From assembly GCF_022129235.1 (NCBI RefSeq), contig NZ_JADQAI010000004.1, forward strand, positions 1 to 64,000: 64,000 nucleotides of DNA, in the 5' to 3' direction. Shown one piece after another: positions 36,151 through 45,410 of the stretch. The notes below the pieces were generated by a model, which searched no databases, was not told where the DNA came from, and saw only the letters and a list, made by a program, of their open reading frames with translations. The position numbers and the translations under genes were made by a program. The stretch comes from Psychrobacter sp. Ps6. GTDB taxonomy: Bacteria; Pseudomonadota; Gammaproteobacteria; Pseudomonadales; Moraxellaceae. The first letter of the stretch is position 1, and each line of letters opens with the position of its first letter.

Positions 36151-36447
36151 GTGTTTGCCGTTATTATTGTCATTCTTATTATCTGGGCTTCCATGTGGGC
36201 TTTTTACAAGTTTATGTACCCACGTCCACCCAAAAGCATGATGCCAAAAGAGGGTGATGTCACCACACCGCGTCAGTGCAATTTTTGTGGTAACAGTTTG
36301 GCGGAGTATCGCGGTGTCCTTGAAACCAAGCCGAATGTCGCTGCCAATAGTGATAATGCTATCGACGCCAATCAAGAATTATTCTTTTGTAATTATGAGC
36401 ATCAGGCAGACTTTCACGCAGGCAAGACTTACAAACCTTATGCGTAA
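36151..36447 (+). CDS. Small membrane-anchored protein with a CxxC pair
   Basis: 98 residues from a GTG start with an AAGGAG site nine bases upstream. There is one N-terminal membrane helix (about 2-22), then a soluble domain with CNFCG (residues 43-47) and a third cysteine in FFCNYEHQADFHAG, plus His residues that together could bind zinc or another metal. I do not recognise a named family. It sits alone between glyS and the convergent zapA. Confidence 0.7.
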   Translation: MFAVIIVILIIWASMWAFYKFMYPRPPKSMMPKEGDVTTPRQCNFCGNSLAEYRGVLETKPNVAANSDNAIDANQELFFCNYEHQADFHAGKTYKPYA

Positions 36448-36473
36448 GCAAATAGATAAAAACGATTGACCAT

Positions 36474-36506
36474 AAAAAAGCGCTTAGCTTTAGTAGGCTA
36501 AGCGCT
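36474..36506 (-). terminator. Rho-independent terminator of zapA
   Basis: On the minus strand, AGCGCTTAGC pairs with GCTAAGCGCT (perfect 10-base stem, 8-base loop) and is followed by six T. It lies 90 bases past the zapA stop. Confidence 0.85.
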
Positions 36507-36594
36507 AGTAGATTTGATGCTTTGTCATCACATCGCGCACTATTAGATCATGCATGTTTTGAACGATCTGTCTGCTGATACAACGCCGCGACTA

Positions 36595-37041
36595 TTACAA
36601 AATAGAGTGAGCGTCTTTCATGATTTTATTTAACAATGCCTGTGATTGCTTATCTTTTTGTACACGGTCTTCATCACTTCTTTGATTGGCATGGATTTTT
36701 TCGTATAAGTTTAAGCAGCACAGCACCAGTATGCTTTCTTGACTGAGGCTTGGTGCATCTCGCTTTAGATCAAGCGCATAGTTATTGATATAAGACACCG
36801 CTGATAGCAGTTCTTCTTGCTCATGTACTGGGCAAAAAATTGGATAAGTAACCCCAGCAATCGCGATATCTACTTTTTTGATTTGTGGTTCTGGCGCTTT
36901 AGGTGTCTTGGTATTAGATTGTGCCATGGCGTTTGATATATTTGATCCTGTGGCTGTCGTTTTTTGCGCTGCTGATAGTGCATTTGGCGCTTGAGTATTT
37001 TTTGGTTGTTTGTCTATCGATTTACTTTGGTCATCGGTCAT
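36595..37041 (-). CDS. zapA: Cell division protein ZapA
   Basis: 148 residues. The C-terminal ~90 are a ZapA domain (KKVDIAIAGVTYPIFCP, then SAVSYINNYALDLKRD and SILVLCCLNLYEKIH) that binds and bundles FtsZ. The first ~55 residues are a polar Gln/Thr/Ala-rich extension absent from E. coli ZapA. The coiled-coil gene 107 bases upstream on the same strand may encode its partner. Confidence 0.87.
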   Translation of the reverse strand: MTDDQSKSIDKQPKNTQAPNALSAAQKTTATGSNISNAMAQSNTKTPKAPEPQIKKVDIAIAGVTYPIFCPVHEQEELLSAVSYINNYALDLKRDAPSLSQESILVLCCLNLYEKIHANQRSDEDRVQKDKQSQALLNKIMKDAHSIL

Positions 37042-37148
37042 GATACATCCTACAGTGTCTGGTCAGTGAAATGAGTAATATCAGGTTTTACAAATAGCAT
37101 TGGGCGGTTTAATAAGTAGCATGTTTTGCTATCTATTACAGGGATGGG

Positions 37149-37589
37149 TTAGCCTTCTGCTTGATCGATAAGGGTCAGGCGTTGTAATACTACTTGCGTG
37201 CGCTCGGCGGCCAATTGGTTCTTCTTTTGCAGTTCACTGTTTTGTTGTTTGATATCGCTATATTGCTGCTTCAATTCATTATTGTGCTTTTGTAGCTCGC
37301 TATTTTGTTGTTGTAATTGGCTGATTTGTTTTTGCAGTTTGTCTTGCTCTTCACCGATCATATGATGCGCTTCTGCGAGACTCTGATAGCGCTTGTCGAG
37401 ATCGTTCAGTTGCTTTTTGGCGCCGTCACGTTCGCTATGACTGTTATCGAGCTTAGTTTTTAGGTCGGCAAATTCTTTAGAGTCGGTGACAGGATGTTGT
37501 TTGAGGCTGCTAAGTTCAGCACTGACAAGCTGATACTGTTTTTTGATGTCGAGTACCATTTTTTCTAATATTCTAAGTTGATCATACAT
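37149..37589 (-). CDS. Coiled-coil protein upstream of zapA, ZapB-like
   Basis: 146 residues, nearly all predicted coiled coil. Heptad-patterned Gln/Leu/Lys/Asn repeats run from about residue 60 to 130 (repeated LQKxNxELKQQ). No catalytic motif is seen. Its position before zapA and its short coiled-coil architecture resemble ZapB or TIGR02449-type proteins associated with ZapA, but sequence similarity cannot be judged by eye in coiled coils. Confidence 0.7.
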   Translation of the reverse strand: MYDQLRILEKMVLDIKKQYQLVSAELSSLKQHPVTDSKEFADLKTKLDNSHSERDGAKKQLNDLDKRYQSLAEAHHMIGEEQDKLQKQISQLQQQNSELQKHNNELKQQYSDIKQQNSELQKKNQLAAERTQVVLQRLTLIDQAEG

Positions 37590-37799
37590 AGTCAGTTTTT
37601 ATCCTTAACAAGTAAGCGTGAATGAATTTTGTTCGCTGCATTTAATAATGCCATAGGTGACCGCATAATATCTATATCAACAAAGTAATTACAAGCACAA
37701 GGCTTTGTATTTTTACTTTTATTTATCGATGATTTGTCTCCGACATTTTATCGCGATTTTTTATTTTATAAGTAACACTTAATCACTAGGACATCTGTT

Positions 37800-38453
37800 A
37801 TGAATGATAATATCTCTGGCTGGAATACTTGGCTGACTGCGTTTGACGACTGGACTGATGTGTCTATCAGTGAAGTGCATGGCCTGATGACAGGGCTCAT
37901 TACGGCCTGTAATGCGCCCGACGAAGCAACTTGGGCAAAGGTGTTTGAAGAGCTGAGCTTTGCGCCACTACCAGAGGCTGCATTGACCTTGCTGACAGAG
38001 GAAGCAGAAGACACCGTGTTTCAGCTAAAAGATAAAGATGATGCCTATGCCTATATGCCGCTCATCCCTGATGATGAACATGATTTATACGAGCGTGTGA
38101 TGGCATTGAAACAGTGGTCAAACGGCTTTATGACCGGTTTTGGTATTACTGATTGCGGTTTGACCAGTGAAGAGAACGAGATGCTATCTGATTTGGCTAA
38201 GATTGGTGCGATTCGCTTAGAGGAAGATGAAGATTTTGAAGGTGGTGAAGAATCTTATCTATATATCTATGAGTTTGCTCGTATGGTGCCAGTGAGCTTT
38301 GCGACGCGTAAACGCAAGCCTGTGAAAGACATTGCGCTGATTGCTGGACTATCTATCAATGCCAAAACCACCAAAGAGCTGCAAGCAGAAGGCAAGTTAC
38401 CAAAACCTATGCCACCAGTGCTTGACGTCATGAATCAGAATAATCCATCATAA
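37800..38453 (+). CDS. UPF0149 (YgfB/YecA) family protein
   Basis: 217 residues. It carries the family's SEVHGLMTGLITACN start region, FMTGFG motif and long acidic C-terminal part. UPF0149 proteins are helical; E. coli YgfB is of this family. It is near zapA, as ygfB is in several gammaproteobacteria. It is divergent from the coiled-coil gene. No enzymatic residues are recognised. Confidence 0.88.
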   Translation: MNDNISGWNTWLTAFDDWTDVSISEVHGLMTGLITACNAPDEATWAKVFEELSFAPLPEAALTLLTEEAEDTVFQLKDKDDAYAYMPLIPDDEHDLYERVMALKQWSNGFMTGFGITDCGLTSEENEMLSDLAKIGAIRLEEDEDFEGGEESYLYIYEFARMVPVSFATRKRKPVKDIALIAGLSINAKTTKELQAEGKLPKPMPPVLDVMNQNNPS

Positions 38454-38530
38454 GACAAATCTGATACCTCATAGTTTTTAAGAAATGGCTTTTAAGATAT
38501 AACGCTTAAAAATCATAATAGGGATATTTT

Positions 38531-39769
38531 ATGATCCAAGATACTAATGACAATGCTAGCAATGACCAACAGTTAAACCCTGCTACGCACCCGAGTAATA
38601 GCCTTGATTGGCTGACGCGCCTTATCGCCTTCGATACGGTCAGTCGACACTCTAACCTAGCACTGATCAATGATGTGAAAGCGTACTGTGAGCAGTTGGG
38701 TCTGACGGTAGATTTGACCTTTAACGAGGCAAAAACTAAGGCCAACTTGTTTGCGACTGTACCCGCTGGCGAAAACGCCGACCAAATTAATAACGGTTTG
38801 GTGTTGTCTGGCCATACGGACGTCGTACCCGTTGATGGTCAAGACTGGCAGTCAGATCCATTTACGGCAACGATACGTGGTGACAAACTATATGGACGCG
38901 GTGCGTGCGATATGAAAGGTTTTATCGCGTGTGCGTTAACGATGTTGCCACAAGCAGTACAGCTATCTAACAGCGGTCAGCTGCGTCGCCCATTGCATCT
39001 GGCCCTGTCGTTCGATGAAGAGGTGGGCTGCTTGGGCGCACCATTAATTTTGGCAGACCTAAAAGCGCGCGGTATCACCCCTGATTACTGCATCGTTGGT
39101 GAGCCGACCAATATGGCGATGGTGGTCGCGCACAAAGGTATCGCAGTATATCGTTGCCGTGTCCATGGCAAATCAGCGCATTCTTCATTGATTGCACAAG
39201 GGGTCAATGCGATCAGTTATGCAAGCAAATTGGTTGGCTATGTCGATACGCTTGCCGAAGAGCTGAGCGCTCGTGACGATAACGATGCATTGTTTACGGT
39301 GCCTTATTCAACATTGTCAGTAGGTACGATACACGGCGGCACAGCCACCAATATCGTGCCCAATCTGTGCGAGTTCACCTTTGACTACCGTAACCTGCCG
39401 CACATGACGCAAGACGATATACTGGCGCCTATTCAAGCAAAAGTCGCTGAGCTAAATGCGCAAATGCAAGCGCGTGCGCCTGAGACGGGCATCGAGCTGA
39501 TGCAAGAAGAGAGCGTTCCAGCAATGACGGACAGCGATAGCGCTGAGTTGCAATCATTGATAGTGGCACTGACAGGGGACGACGAGCGTCATAAAGTCGC
39601 TTACGCAACGGAAGGTGGTCAGTTTACCAATGCAGGTATCTCAACGATCATCTGCGGCCCTGGTAGTATTGAGCAGGCGCACAAAGCGGATGAATATGTT
39701 GAGTTGATCGAAATCGAACGTTGTGACGGCTTTTTGCAAAAACTATTAGACAGTTGTACCGTTAAGTAG
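38531..39769 (+). CDS. argE: Acetylornithine deacetylase
   Basis: 412 residues, M20 metallopeptidase family. Zinc-site motifs are GHTDVVPVDG, the bridging Asp in YGRGACDMKGF, catalytic Glu-Glu in SFDEEVGCLGA, a later zinc ligand in GEPTNM and a C-terminal His in the IEQAHKADEY segment. A dimerisation domain lies at about residues 190-300. It hydrolyses N2-acetylornithine in arginine synthesis; DapE and other M20 enzymes are alternatives, but the EQAHKADEY and GACDMKGF patterns favour ArgE. The N-terminal ~20 residues are polar and extra. Confidence 0.88.
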   Translation: MIQDTNDNASNDQQLNPATHPSNSLDWLTRLIAFDTVSRHSNLALINDVKAYCEQLGLTVDLTFNEAKTKANLFATVPAGENADQINNGLVLSGHTDVVPVDGQDWQSDPFTATIRGDKLYGRGACDMKGFIACALTMLPQAVQLSNSGQLRRPLHLALSFDEEVGCLGAPLILADLKARGITPDYCIVGEPTNMAMVVAHKGIAVYRCRVHGKSAHSSLIAQGVNAISYASKLVGYVDTLAEELSARDDNDALFTVPYSTLSVGTIHGGTATNIVPNLCEFTFDYRNLPHMTQDDILAPIQAKVAELNAQMQARAPETGIELMQEESVPAMTDSDSAELQSLIVALTGDDERHKVAYATEGGQFTNAGISTIICGPGSIEQAHKADEYVELIEIERCDGFLQKLLDSCTVK

Positions 39770-39812
39770 TCTATAAAACTGCCAGACATATGTATATAAT
39801 ATAAGTAAGTAT

Positions 39813-39849
39813 AAAAAATACCGTCTTCATGGCGGTATTTCTTTTTTTT
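39813..39849 (+). terminator. Rho-independent terminator of argE
   Basis: AAATACCG pairs with CGGTATTT across a 9-base loop, followed by a long T run. It starts 44 bases after the argE stop codon. Confidence 0.88.
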
Positions 39850-39906
39850 GGCTATGCAGCTGTCCGTATGAGAGCCATTTATATATAACAAAGTAGGGGT
39901 TAGCTG

Positions 39907-40635
39907 ATGTCTTGGCATCTGTTTGCAGTGTTTTTCGCAAGTACATTTTTGATTTCCGCGACCCCAGGTCCTAACATGCTACTGGCATTCCAGTATGGTA
40001 TGAACTATGGTGTGAAGCGGACGTTATGGACGCTGGCAGGTTTAAGCCTTGGTCTATTTGTATTACTGCTATCGACATTGCTGGGGCTGGATGTGATCAG
40101 CCGTCAATCGCCTTGGCTACTCACAATTATCAAAGCGGTGGGCGCGGCATATTTGATTTATTTAGGTATCAGCTCATGGCGCGATGCAGGTGATGGTAGC
40201 TTGATGAACGATGCCAAAGAGTTAAGTGCGGAGGTTGAAGCTGATTATGCTGCTTCTGAAGGTCAAGCTGGTACACCGCAGCCGCGCTCGCTGTCGAGTG
40301 CAGCGGTCAAGGCAAGCCCCAGTAATCTTATTCTGTTTCGTACGGGTGTTTGGGTATCCTTATCCAATCCAAAAGCCATTTTATTCTTCGCGGCCTTTTT
40401 TCCTAAATTTATTAATTTTAGTGCGCCGCTATGGCCACAATATGTCCTATTGACTATAGGGCTTTTCATGAGCGAAACCATTTGGCAGATCGTATATACC
40501 TTGGGTGGTAAAAAGCTGGCAAGCTGGCTTGATGTCGGTAATCGCTTAGCGTGGCTCAATCGTGGTTGCGGCATTATCTTTATCATAATTGCAGCGGCTT
40601 TGTTTGCTGAAGTAATTAATAGTTTTATGGTATAA
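39907..40635 (+). CDS. LysE/RhtB-family exporter
   Basis: 242 residues with six hydrophobic helices. LysE family signature ATPGPNMLLAFQYGMNYG near residues 20-37 and SNPKAILFFAAFFPKF at about 155-170. It exports amino acids or derivatives; the substrate is not readable. Relative to ~205-residue homologues it has an extra ~35-residue polar loop (about 95-135, rich in Ala/Glu/Ser) in the cytoplasmic connector between helices 3 and 4. It is a single gene with argE as upstream neighbour. Confidence 0.9.
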   Translation: MSWHLFAVFFASTFLISATPGPNMLLAFQYGMNYGVKRTLWTLAGLSLGLFVLLLSTLLGLDVISRQSPWLLTIIKAVGAAYLIYLGISSWRDAGDGSLMNDAKELSAEVEADYAASEGQAGTPQPRSLSSAAVKASPSNLILFRTGVWVSLSNPKAILFFAAFFPKFINFSAPLWPQYVLLTIGLFMSETIWQIVYTLGGKKLASWLDVGNRLAWLNRGCGIIFIIIAAALFAEVINSFMV

Positions 40636-40723
40636 AAAGTTATTAGTTATTATTTGAAATAATTAATTTGTTAAATGAATTGCTATAGTACTGCGTTTTT
40701 TTTTGTTATTTAAAAATTAATAG

Positions 40724-40751
40724 TTGACAATATTTTTTAAATCGTTATTAT
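40724..40751 (+). promoter_or_regulatory. Sigma-70-like promoter
   Basis: TTGACA at 40724-40729, a 16-base spacer and TATTAT at 40746-40751. It is the best consensus promoter seen in the window, oriented toward the 28-codon ORF and rtcB. Confidence 0.6.
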
Positions 40752-40840
40752 TATCTCACTGATTTATAGTCTTGCTATAAATTTCTAATAAATCTGCTAC
40801 TGTCGCCCTGACATTAGCCACAACCTATGGAGGAATCATC

Positions 40841-40927
40841 GTGTCCTATATAACTGTTAAGACGTTTTTAAAGAATGAATGTATGAAAAGCATGACAACA
40901 ATGAAGACTTCGAAAAGGTTTGGCTAA
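40841..40927 (+). CDS. Putative 28-residue peptide upstream of rtcB
   Basis: A GTG start follows a near-perfect ribosome binding site (GGAGG, nine bases upstream), and the 28-codon frame ends TAA at 40925. The peptide is basic and Lys/Thr/Met-rich (VSYITVKTFLKNECMK, then SMTTMKTSKRFG). A TTGACA-N16-TATTAT promoter lies 90 bases upstream. It could be a leader peptide, a small protein or the 5' part of a regulatory RNA. No family is recognised. Confidence 0.4.
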   Translation: MSYITVKTFLKNECMKSMTTMKTSKRFG

Positions 40928-41402
40928 ATTTATATATAGCTATTGAGTGATATTCAATCTATTCATATCAATGAATAGCCTTCTATATGTACTCGCTCCA
41001 TCCTTCTTCTACATCTACTTTGTTAAAATAGCGATGCGATAGTGCTAAGTAGTTTCGCGCTTGCCGTTATCTGTTTATCCAACATTCTGCTGTATCTTTA
41101 TTACCAAAAAATTATTCACGCTAACACTTAGCGATTGTCTACCTGTGCGCATAATTTTTACGCTCTTATTTTTGGTATGAAAGACTCTTCTTTAAAATGT
41201 CCATAATAAAGCAGCCATGAATTTTTATTGATTTTTAATTAATAAAAATACGGTTTTTTATTGTCTATTATTTCTTAATTGATGATTTTATTTCTTGTTA
41301 AACATTATGTTTAATCGAAACAGATAAGTAATGTCTAAAAAATATAAATAGGCAAATTAAAAAAATACATGGCTTTAAAATAAAAGAATGGAAATAAAAA
41401 TA

Positions 41403-42617
41403 ATGAGCATTCAATTAACGTTAAATAAAAATGGCAAACATGGCGTGCCTGTCAAAATCTATACCTCAGATGTCGAGCAAGGCGCGATGCAGCAGCTACG
41501 CAACTTGGCGCAGCTGGAGTTTATACATTCGCACATTGCGGTGATGCCTGATGTACACGTTGGCAAAGGCGCAACCGTTGGCAGCGTGATTCCGACCAAG
41601 TCTGCGATTATTCCTGCGGCGGTCGGTGTGGATATCGGCTGCGGTATGAACGCCGTGCGCTTATCCCTGACGGCAAGTGATTTACCTGATAGCTTAAGGT
41701 CATTACGTTTGGTAGTGGAACAGCAAGTGCCTGTGGGTTTCGACATGCACAAGCAAATCCAAGCGAAGAACTCCACACTTGATCCATTAGGCAAACGCCT
41801 AAAGCCAATTACCGATAAGCATCCAGGATTGCTCAAAATGCTTAAAGGCTTTGAGCGTACGTGGGCCAAACAGTTGGGTACACTTGGTGGTGGCAATCAT
41901 TTCATCGAGCTGTGCTTGGATGAAAACCAAGATGTCTGGGTGATGCTGCATTCTGGTAGTCGCGGTATTGGTAATTGTATCGGGCGCTATTTTATCAATC
42001 TGGCCAAAAAAGAGCGTCAATCACGCTTTGGTCATGTGCCCGATCGTGATTTGTCTTACTTTGCCCAAGGCTCTGACAGCTTTGCTGATTATGTTGAGGC
42101 AGTTGGTTGGGCGCAGGATTACGCGCTAGAGAATCGCCGCGAGATGATGCGTTTGGTGATTAAGGCGCTGCAATCGCCGCAAGCAGGATTGCCACGGTTT
42201 GCCCTGACCAAAGAAGCCATCAATTGCCATCACAACTACGTTAATGAAGAGGTGCATTTCGGCGAGCAGGTTTACGTGACGCGTAAAGGCGCAATCAGTG
42301 CCTATGCCGGTGAGCTTGGCATTATCCCCGGCTCTATGGGTGCAAAATCTTTTATCGTGCGTGGTTTAGGCGCGGCAGAGTCGTTTTGTTCTTGCTCACA
42401 TGGGGCAGGGCGACAGATGAGCCGTGGTAAAGCGATACGCGCGTTCACCATTGATGAGCTAAAAGCGCAAACCGATGGTGTTGAATGTCGTAAAGACAAA
42501 GGCGTTATCGATGAGATACCTGGCGCGTACAAAGACATTGATGAAGTGATGGCTAATCAAAAAGACTTGGTTGAAGTGGTGCATACGTTGAAGCAAGTCA
42601 TGTGTATTAAGGGCTAG
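41403..42617 (+). CDS. rtcB: RtcB-family RNA ligase
   Basis: 404 residues from the ATG at 41403 (GGAA site; an ATG at 41388 adds five residues); E. coli RtcB is about 408. It joins 2',3'-cyclic phosphate or 3'-phosphate RNA ends to 5'-OH with GTP and Mn2+. Key motifs: DVHVGKGATVGSVIPT, GVDIGCGMNAVRLSL (metal Asp/Cys), GGGNHFIELCLD, MLHSGSRGIGN, and the guanylylated His in CSCSHGAGRQMSRG. No rtcA or rtcR gene is adjacent. Two small genes follow. Confidence 0.95.
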   Translation: MSIQLTLNKNGKHGVPVKIYTSDVEQGAMQQLRNLAQLEFIHSHIAVMPDVHVGKGATVGSVIPTKSAIIPAAVGVDIGCGMNAVRLSLTASDLPDSLRSLRLVVEQQVPVGFDMHKQIQAKNSTLDPLGKRLKPITDKHPGLLKMLKGFERTWAKQLGTLGGGNHFIELCLDENQDVWVMLHSGSRGIGNCIGRYFINLAKKERQSRFGHVPDRDLSYFAQGSDSFADYVEAVGWAQDYALENRREMMRLVIKALQSPQAGLPRFALTKEAINCHHNYVNEEVHFGEQVYVTRKGAISAYAGELGIIPGSMGAKSFIVRGLGAAESFCSCSHGAGRQMSRGKAIRAFTIDELKAQTDGVECRKDKGVIDEIPGAYKDIDEVMANQKDLVEVVHTLKQVMCIKG

Positions 42618-42689
42618 CTTTTTCATGAAACTTGATCTTGTTTTAACTGTCAGCATCTTATAACGCAAGATCAAATTGAGGAGACAATT

Positions 42690-43241
42690 ATGAGAGATTA
42701 TCCTTATATCAATAAGAATGGTAAAAAAAGACCCCAATCAAAAGAATGGGCTGATATACGAGCAGAGATTATGTGCTTGAAAACTGAGCTGAATTTAACG
42801 GATAAATCTTTTCGAGTTCTAACCCCTTACGATGATTACAAAGGCATAGAAGAGCAGATTTATCAAACCTTTTGCAAAATTGAAAATGGTAAAAGCCGTC
42901 CAGTTTGGTTATGGCAAAATCTGATACAAGAAACGTATTCAATAGAAATCAAAGATTCTCTCGAGAATTACTTGTAACGTTTAATTCAGCCCAACGAAAG
43001 TGTTTGGTTTGGTGTCACAGGAACATTTAAGGAGCGTTCGAAAATCTGGTTTTACGAGGGTAAAATTGAGGCAATAATAAAAATACTCGATGAAATCTGC
43101 TTCTTTGACGAGTGCTATTTTGTTTCTAAAAATTATGATTGGCTCATCTGTAACAATCACCATGACATCTTGATGGTCACAGGTGAAGATATGCCACAAA
43201 AATTGAAAGCTATAGAAAATGTAGCAAAGAATAAAGGATAA
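42690..43241 (+). pseudogene. Gene split by an in-frame TAA (DUF6756-like)
   Basis: An ATG with a GAGGAG site opens a 95-codon frame ending TAA at 42975-42977. The same frame continues without interruption for 87 more codons to a TAA at 43239-43241. Downstream residues are clearly protein-like (FYEGKIEAIIKILDEICFF, then SKNYDWLICNNHHDIL), the second reading as the conserved end of DUF6756-type proteins. Together they give ~183 residues, a normal single-domain length. The simplest reading is a recent nonsense mutation; stop-codon read-through or a sequencing error cannot be excluded. No second start with a good ribosome binding site follows the stop. It lies between rtcB and the small basic protein gene, whose start is four bases after the final stop. 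Confidence 0.7.
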
Positions 43242-43245
43242 GATA

Positions 43246-43482
43246 ATGAGCTTAAAACAAACCTTAAAAAAGGCCAAAAAAATTGAGCGGCAGTTAGAGC
43301 AACAAGCTGAATCAGGTACGCAACACTCGCTAGGCACTGTCAAGCCGCGTAATTATTTGGCGCTTGATCCGCTGTTAAGAAAAGGCGGTATCCATGAAAA
43401 AGAAGATATTGATATCGTCCGAAAAAAACGTCGTCGTGAGACCAAGCAGCAGTTACGGAAGACAGATTGGTTGTCAGAATAG
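43246..43482 (+). CDS. Small basic protein after the split gene
   Basis: 78 residues, highly charged (Lys/Arg-rich helices at both ends, such as LKKAKKIERQLEQQAE and RKKRRRETKQQLRK). A short central part, RNYLALDPLLRKGG, is probably the conserved core. It has an AAAGGA site and starts four bases after the split gene, suggesting co-transcription with it. Nucleic acid or ribosome binding is possible from composition, but no family is recognised. Confidence 0.7.
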   Translation: MSLKQTLKKAKKIERQLEQQAESGTQHSLGTVKPRNYLALDPLLRKGGIHEKEDIDIVRKKRRRETKQQLRKTDWLSE

Positions 43483-43503
43483 TGATGATTAACATTCACC
43501 TGC

Positions 43504-43543
43504 AAAAAAGCCGTTCGCTATTATAGTGAACGGCCTTTTTTTA
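43504..43543. terminator. Bidirectional terminator between the basic protein gene and miaB
   Basis: GCCGTTCGCT pairs with AGTGAACGGC (10-base stem with one G-U, 5-base loop), flanked by A run and T run. It can end both convergent units. Confidence 0.9.
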
Positions 43544-43569
43544 TTTAACTAGAACTGTTATATGTAGTT

Positions 43570-45063
43570 CTATGCCAATACTTCGATTAGCTCGCCTTTT
43601 ACCATGTGCGGGCTGACAAAATCAGTGATGCGCACGCTGACGAGTTTACCAAGTAACTCATCCATTTTGTCTTCGTTATAAGGGAACATGACCGTACGGG
43701 TATTATCCGCTGTACCGATTAGGCAGTCAGGGTGACGATTAGCAATTTGTTCAACCAAGACGCGAGTCGTGGTGCCGACCATCTCATGCGTTTTGGCAAG
43801 CGTTGAGTCGATAATAACTTTTTGGAACTCAGCCAAGCGCGCTTTTTTGGTCGTAAAGCTGACATCATCTGGCAGTTCTGCTGCTGGCGTACCCGGACGT
43901 TTAGAGTAGATAAAGCTGTACGAGTGATCGAAGTTCAATTCTTTCGCTAAGTTCAAGGTATCTTGGAAGTCTTGTTCCGTCTCGCCTGGGAAACCAATAA
44001 TAAAGTCGCTCGACAAGTGAATATCTGGACGAATGGCTTTAAGCTTATTGATCTGATTGATATAAACATCAATGGTATGGTTGCGCTTCATCGCTGCCAA
44101 GATAGCATTTGAGCCACTTTGAACAGGTAGATGCAAGTGCGATACCAGTTCTGGCAATTGTGCATAAGCATCAATGATATCATCGGTAAACTCAAGCGGA
44201 TGGCTGGTTGTATAGCGAATACGCTCGACACCATCGACGTGCGAGACATAATGCAGCAGCTCAGCGAAACGGCAAATGCTGCCGTCGTCTTTTTCGCCGC
44301 GATAGCCGTTGACGTTTTGACCGAGTAGATTGATTTCACGCACACCTTGCTCGGCAAGGCTATCAATCTCAGCCAACACATCATCGAGTGGACGTGATAA
44401 TTCTTCGCCACGCGTATAAGGCACGACGCAGAATGAGCAATACTTTGAGCAGCCTTCCATAATCGAGACAAAGGCTTTGTAGCCTTCTACTCTTGGTTCT
44501 GGTAAAAAGTCGAACTTTTCAATACTGGGGAAGGACACGTCAATCGTACCGATACGGTTTTTGGGCGCGATACCACGCTGCTCATGTGATTGATCATATA
44601 GTTCTGGCAGGCGATGCAGGGTTTGTGGGCCAAACACCATGTCCACATAAGGCGCGCGTTTTTGGATGCTGTCGCCTTCTTGTGAAGCCACGCAGCCACC
44701 AACGCCAATCACGAGATCAGGACGTTTTTCTTTGAGCTTGCGCCAGCGGCCGAGTTCTGAGAATACTTTTTCTTGGGCTTTTTCACGGATGGAGCAGGTG
44801 TTCATCAGCAGCACGTCAGCCTCATCAATGTCATGAGTCACTTCCATACCGTGTGAATCGCCAAGCACGTCTAGCATTTTGTCAGAGTCATAGACATTCA
44901 TCTGACAGCCTTGGGTTGTGATGAATACCTTCTTGGTTGCGGCTTTTTCGACGGGCGCTTGGGCTGAACCAGGTTCTTTGAGTGCAGTGACAGCACGTGC
45001 GGTGACAGTCGTCTCAGCAGCAGCATCGTCATCGATGCGGGGATTGAATACAGTAACACTCAT
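43570..45063 (-). CDS. miaB: tRNA-2-methylthio-N6-dimethylallyladenosine synthase
   Basis: 497 residues from the ATG at 45063; the frame runs on to 45144. It adds the methylthio group to i6A37 of tRNAs. It has an N-terminal UPF0004 domain ([17 protein letters not shown], with Cys ligands including [11 protein letters not shown] and [11 protein letters not shown]), a radical SAM motif [15 protein letters not shown] (CxxxCxxC) and a C-terminal TRAM domain. The first ~50 residues ([13 protein letters not shown] onward) are a polar extension. The ribosome binding site is poor, so the start is uncertain. Confidence 0.95.
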   Translation of the reverse strand: MSVTVFNPRIDDDAAAETTVTARAVTALKEPGSAQAPVEKAATKKVFITTQGCQMNVYDSDKMLDVLGDSHGMEVTHDIDEADVLLMNTCSIREKAQEKVFSELGRWRKLKEKRPDLVIGVGGCVASQEGDSIQKRAPYVDMVFGPQTLHRLPELYDQSHEQRGIAPKNRIGTIDVSFPSIEKFDFLPEPRVEGYKAFVSIMEGCSKYCSFCVVPYTRGEELSRPLDDVLAEIDSLAEQGVREINLLGQNVNGYRGEKDDGSICRFAELLHYVSHVDGVERIRYTTSHPLEFTDDIIDAYAQLPELVSHLHLPVQSGSNAILAAMKRNHTIDVYINQINKLKAIRPDIHLSSDFIIGFPGETEQDFQDTLNLAKELNFDHSYSFIYSKRPGTPAAELPDDVSFTTKKARLAEFQKVIIDSTLAKTHEMVGTTTRVLVEQIANRHPDCLIGTADNTRTVMFPYNEDKMDELLGKLVSVRITDFVSPHMVKGELIEVLA

Positions 45064-45410
45064 AAGGATAAGTCCATGATTGACCAAAAATATAGCGGAG
45101 TAGCCGATTAACAAGTGGCGTATTTTATCACAACCCTGTACCAATGTGAAAAATTAGCATAGGCGATGGGTCGTCAATATGATAAATAATTCATAGCAGT
45201 ATCAATTATTTACTGTGATTAATATTACCATTTATAAAAACTGAGGCTCGTCATCATTTCTATGTTACACCGTGCTGTCCTATTTATTAACAAAAGGTAA
45301 AGGAGATAGTTGAAAGTACAATGAGTATAGTATGATGATTGATATACCCTTGGCGGTACCTAGCGAACCGTTATTCATATATTTGTAGAGATATCATAAA
45401 GAGAGTCAGT
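45064..45410. other. Divergent promoter region of miaB and the lytic transglycosylase gene
   Basis: 347 AT-rich bases without a convincing ORF. Promoters for both directions must be here, but I cannot single them out. Confidence 0.5.

Larger units (their letters stand above)
40636..41402. other. Long intergenic region upstream of rtcB
   Basis: 767 strongly AT-rich bases. It contains a promoter (40724-40751), a short ORF (40841-40927), and two small perfect hairpins: CTATTCAT/ATGAATAG (about 40959-40978) and CGCTAA/TTAGCG (41119-41133). No recognised RNA gene is present, and I see no sigma-54 promoter such as controls E. coli rtcBA. Confidence 0.5.
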
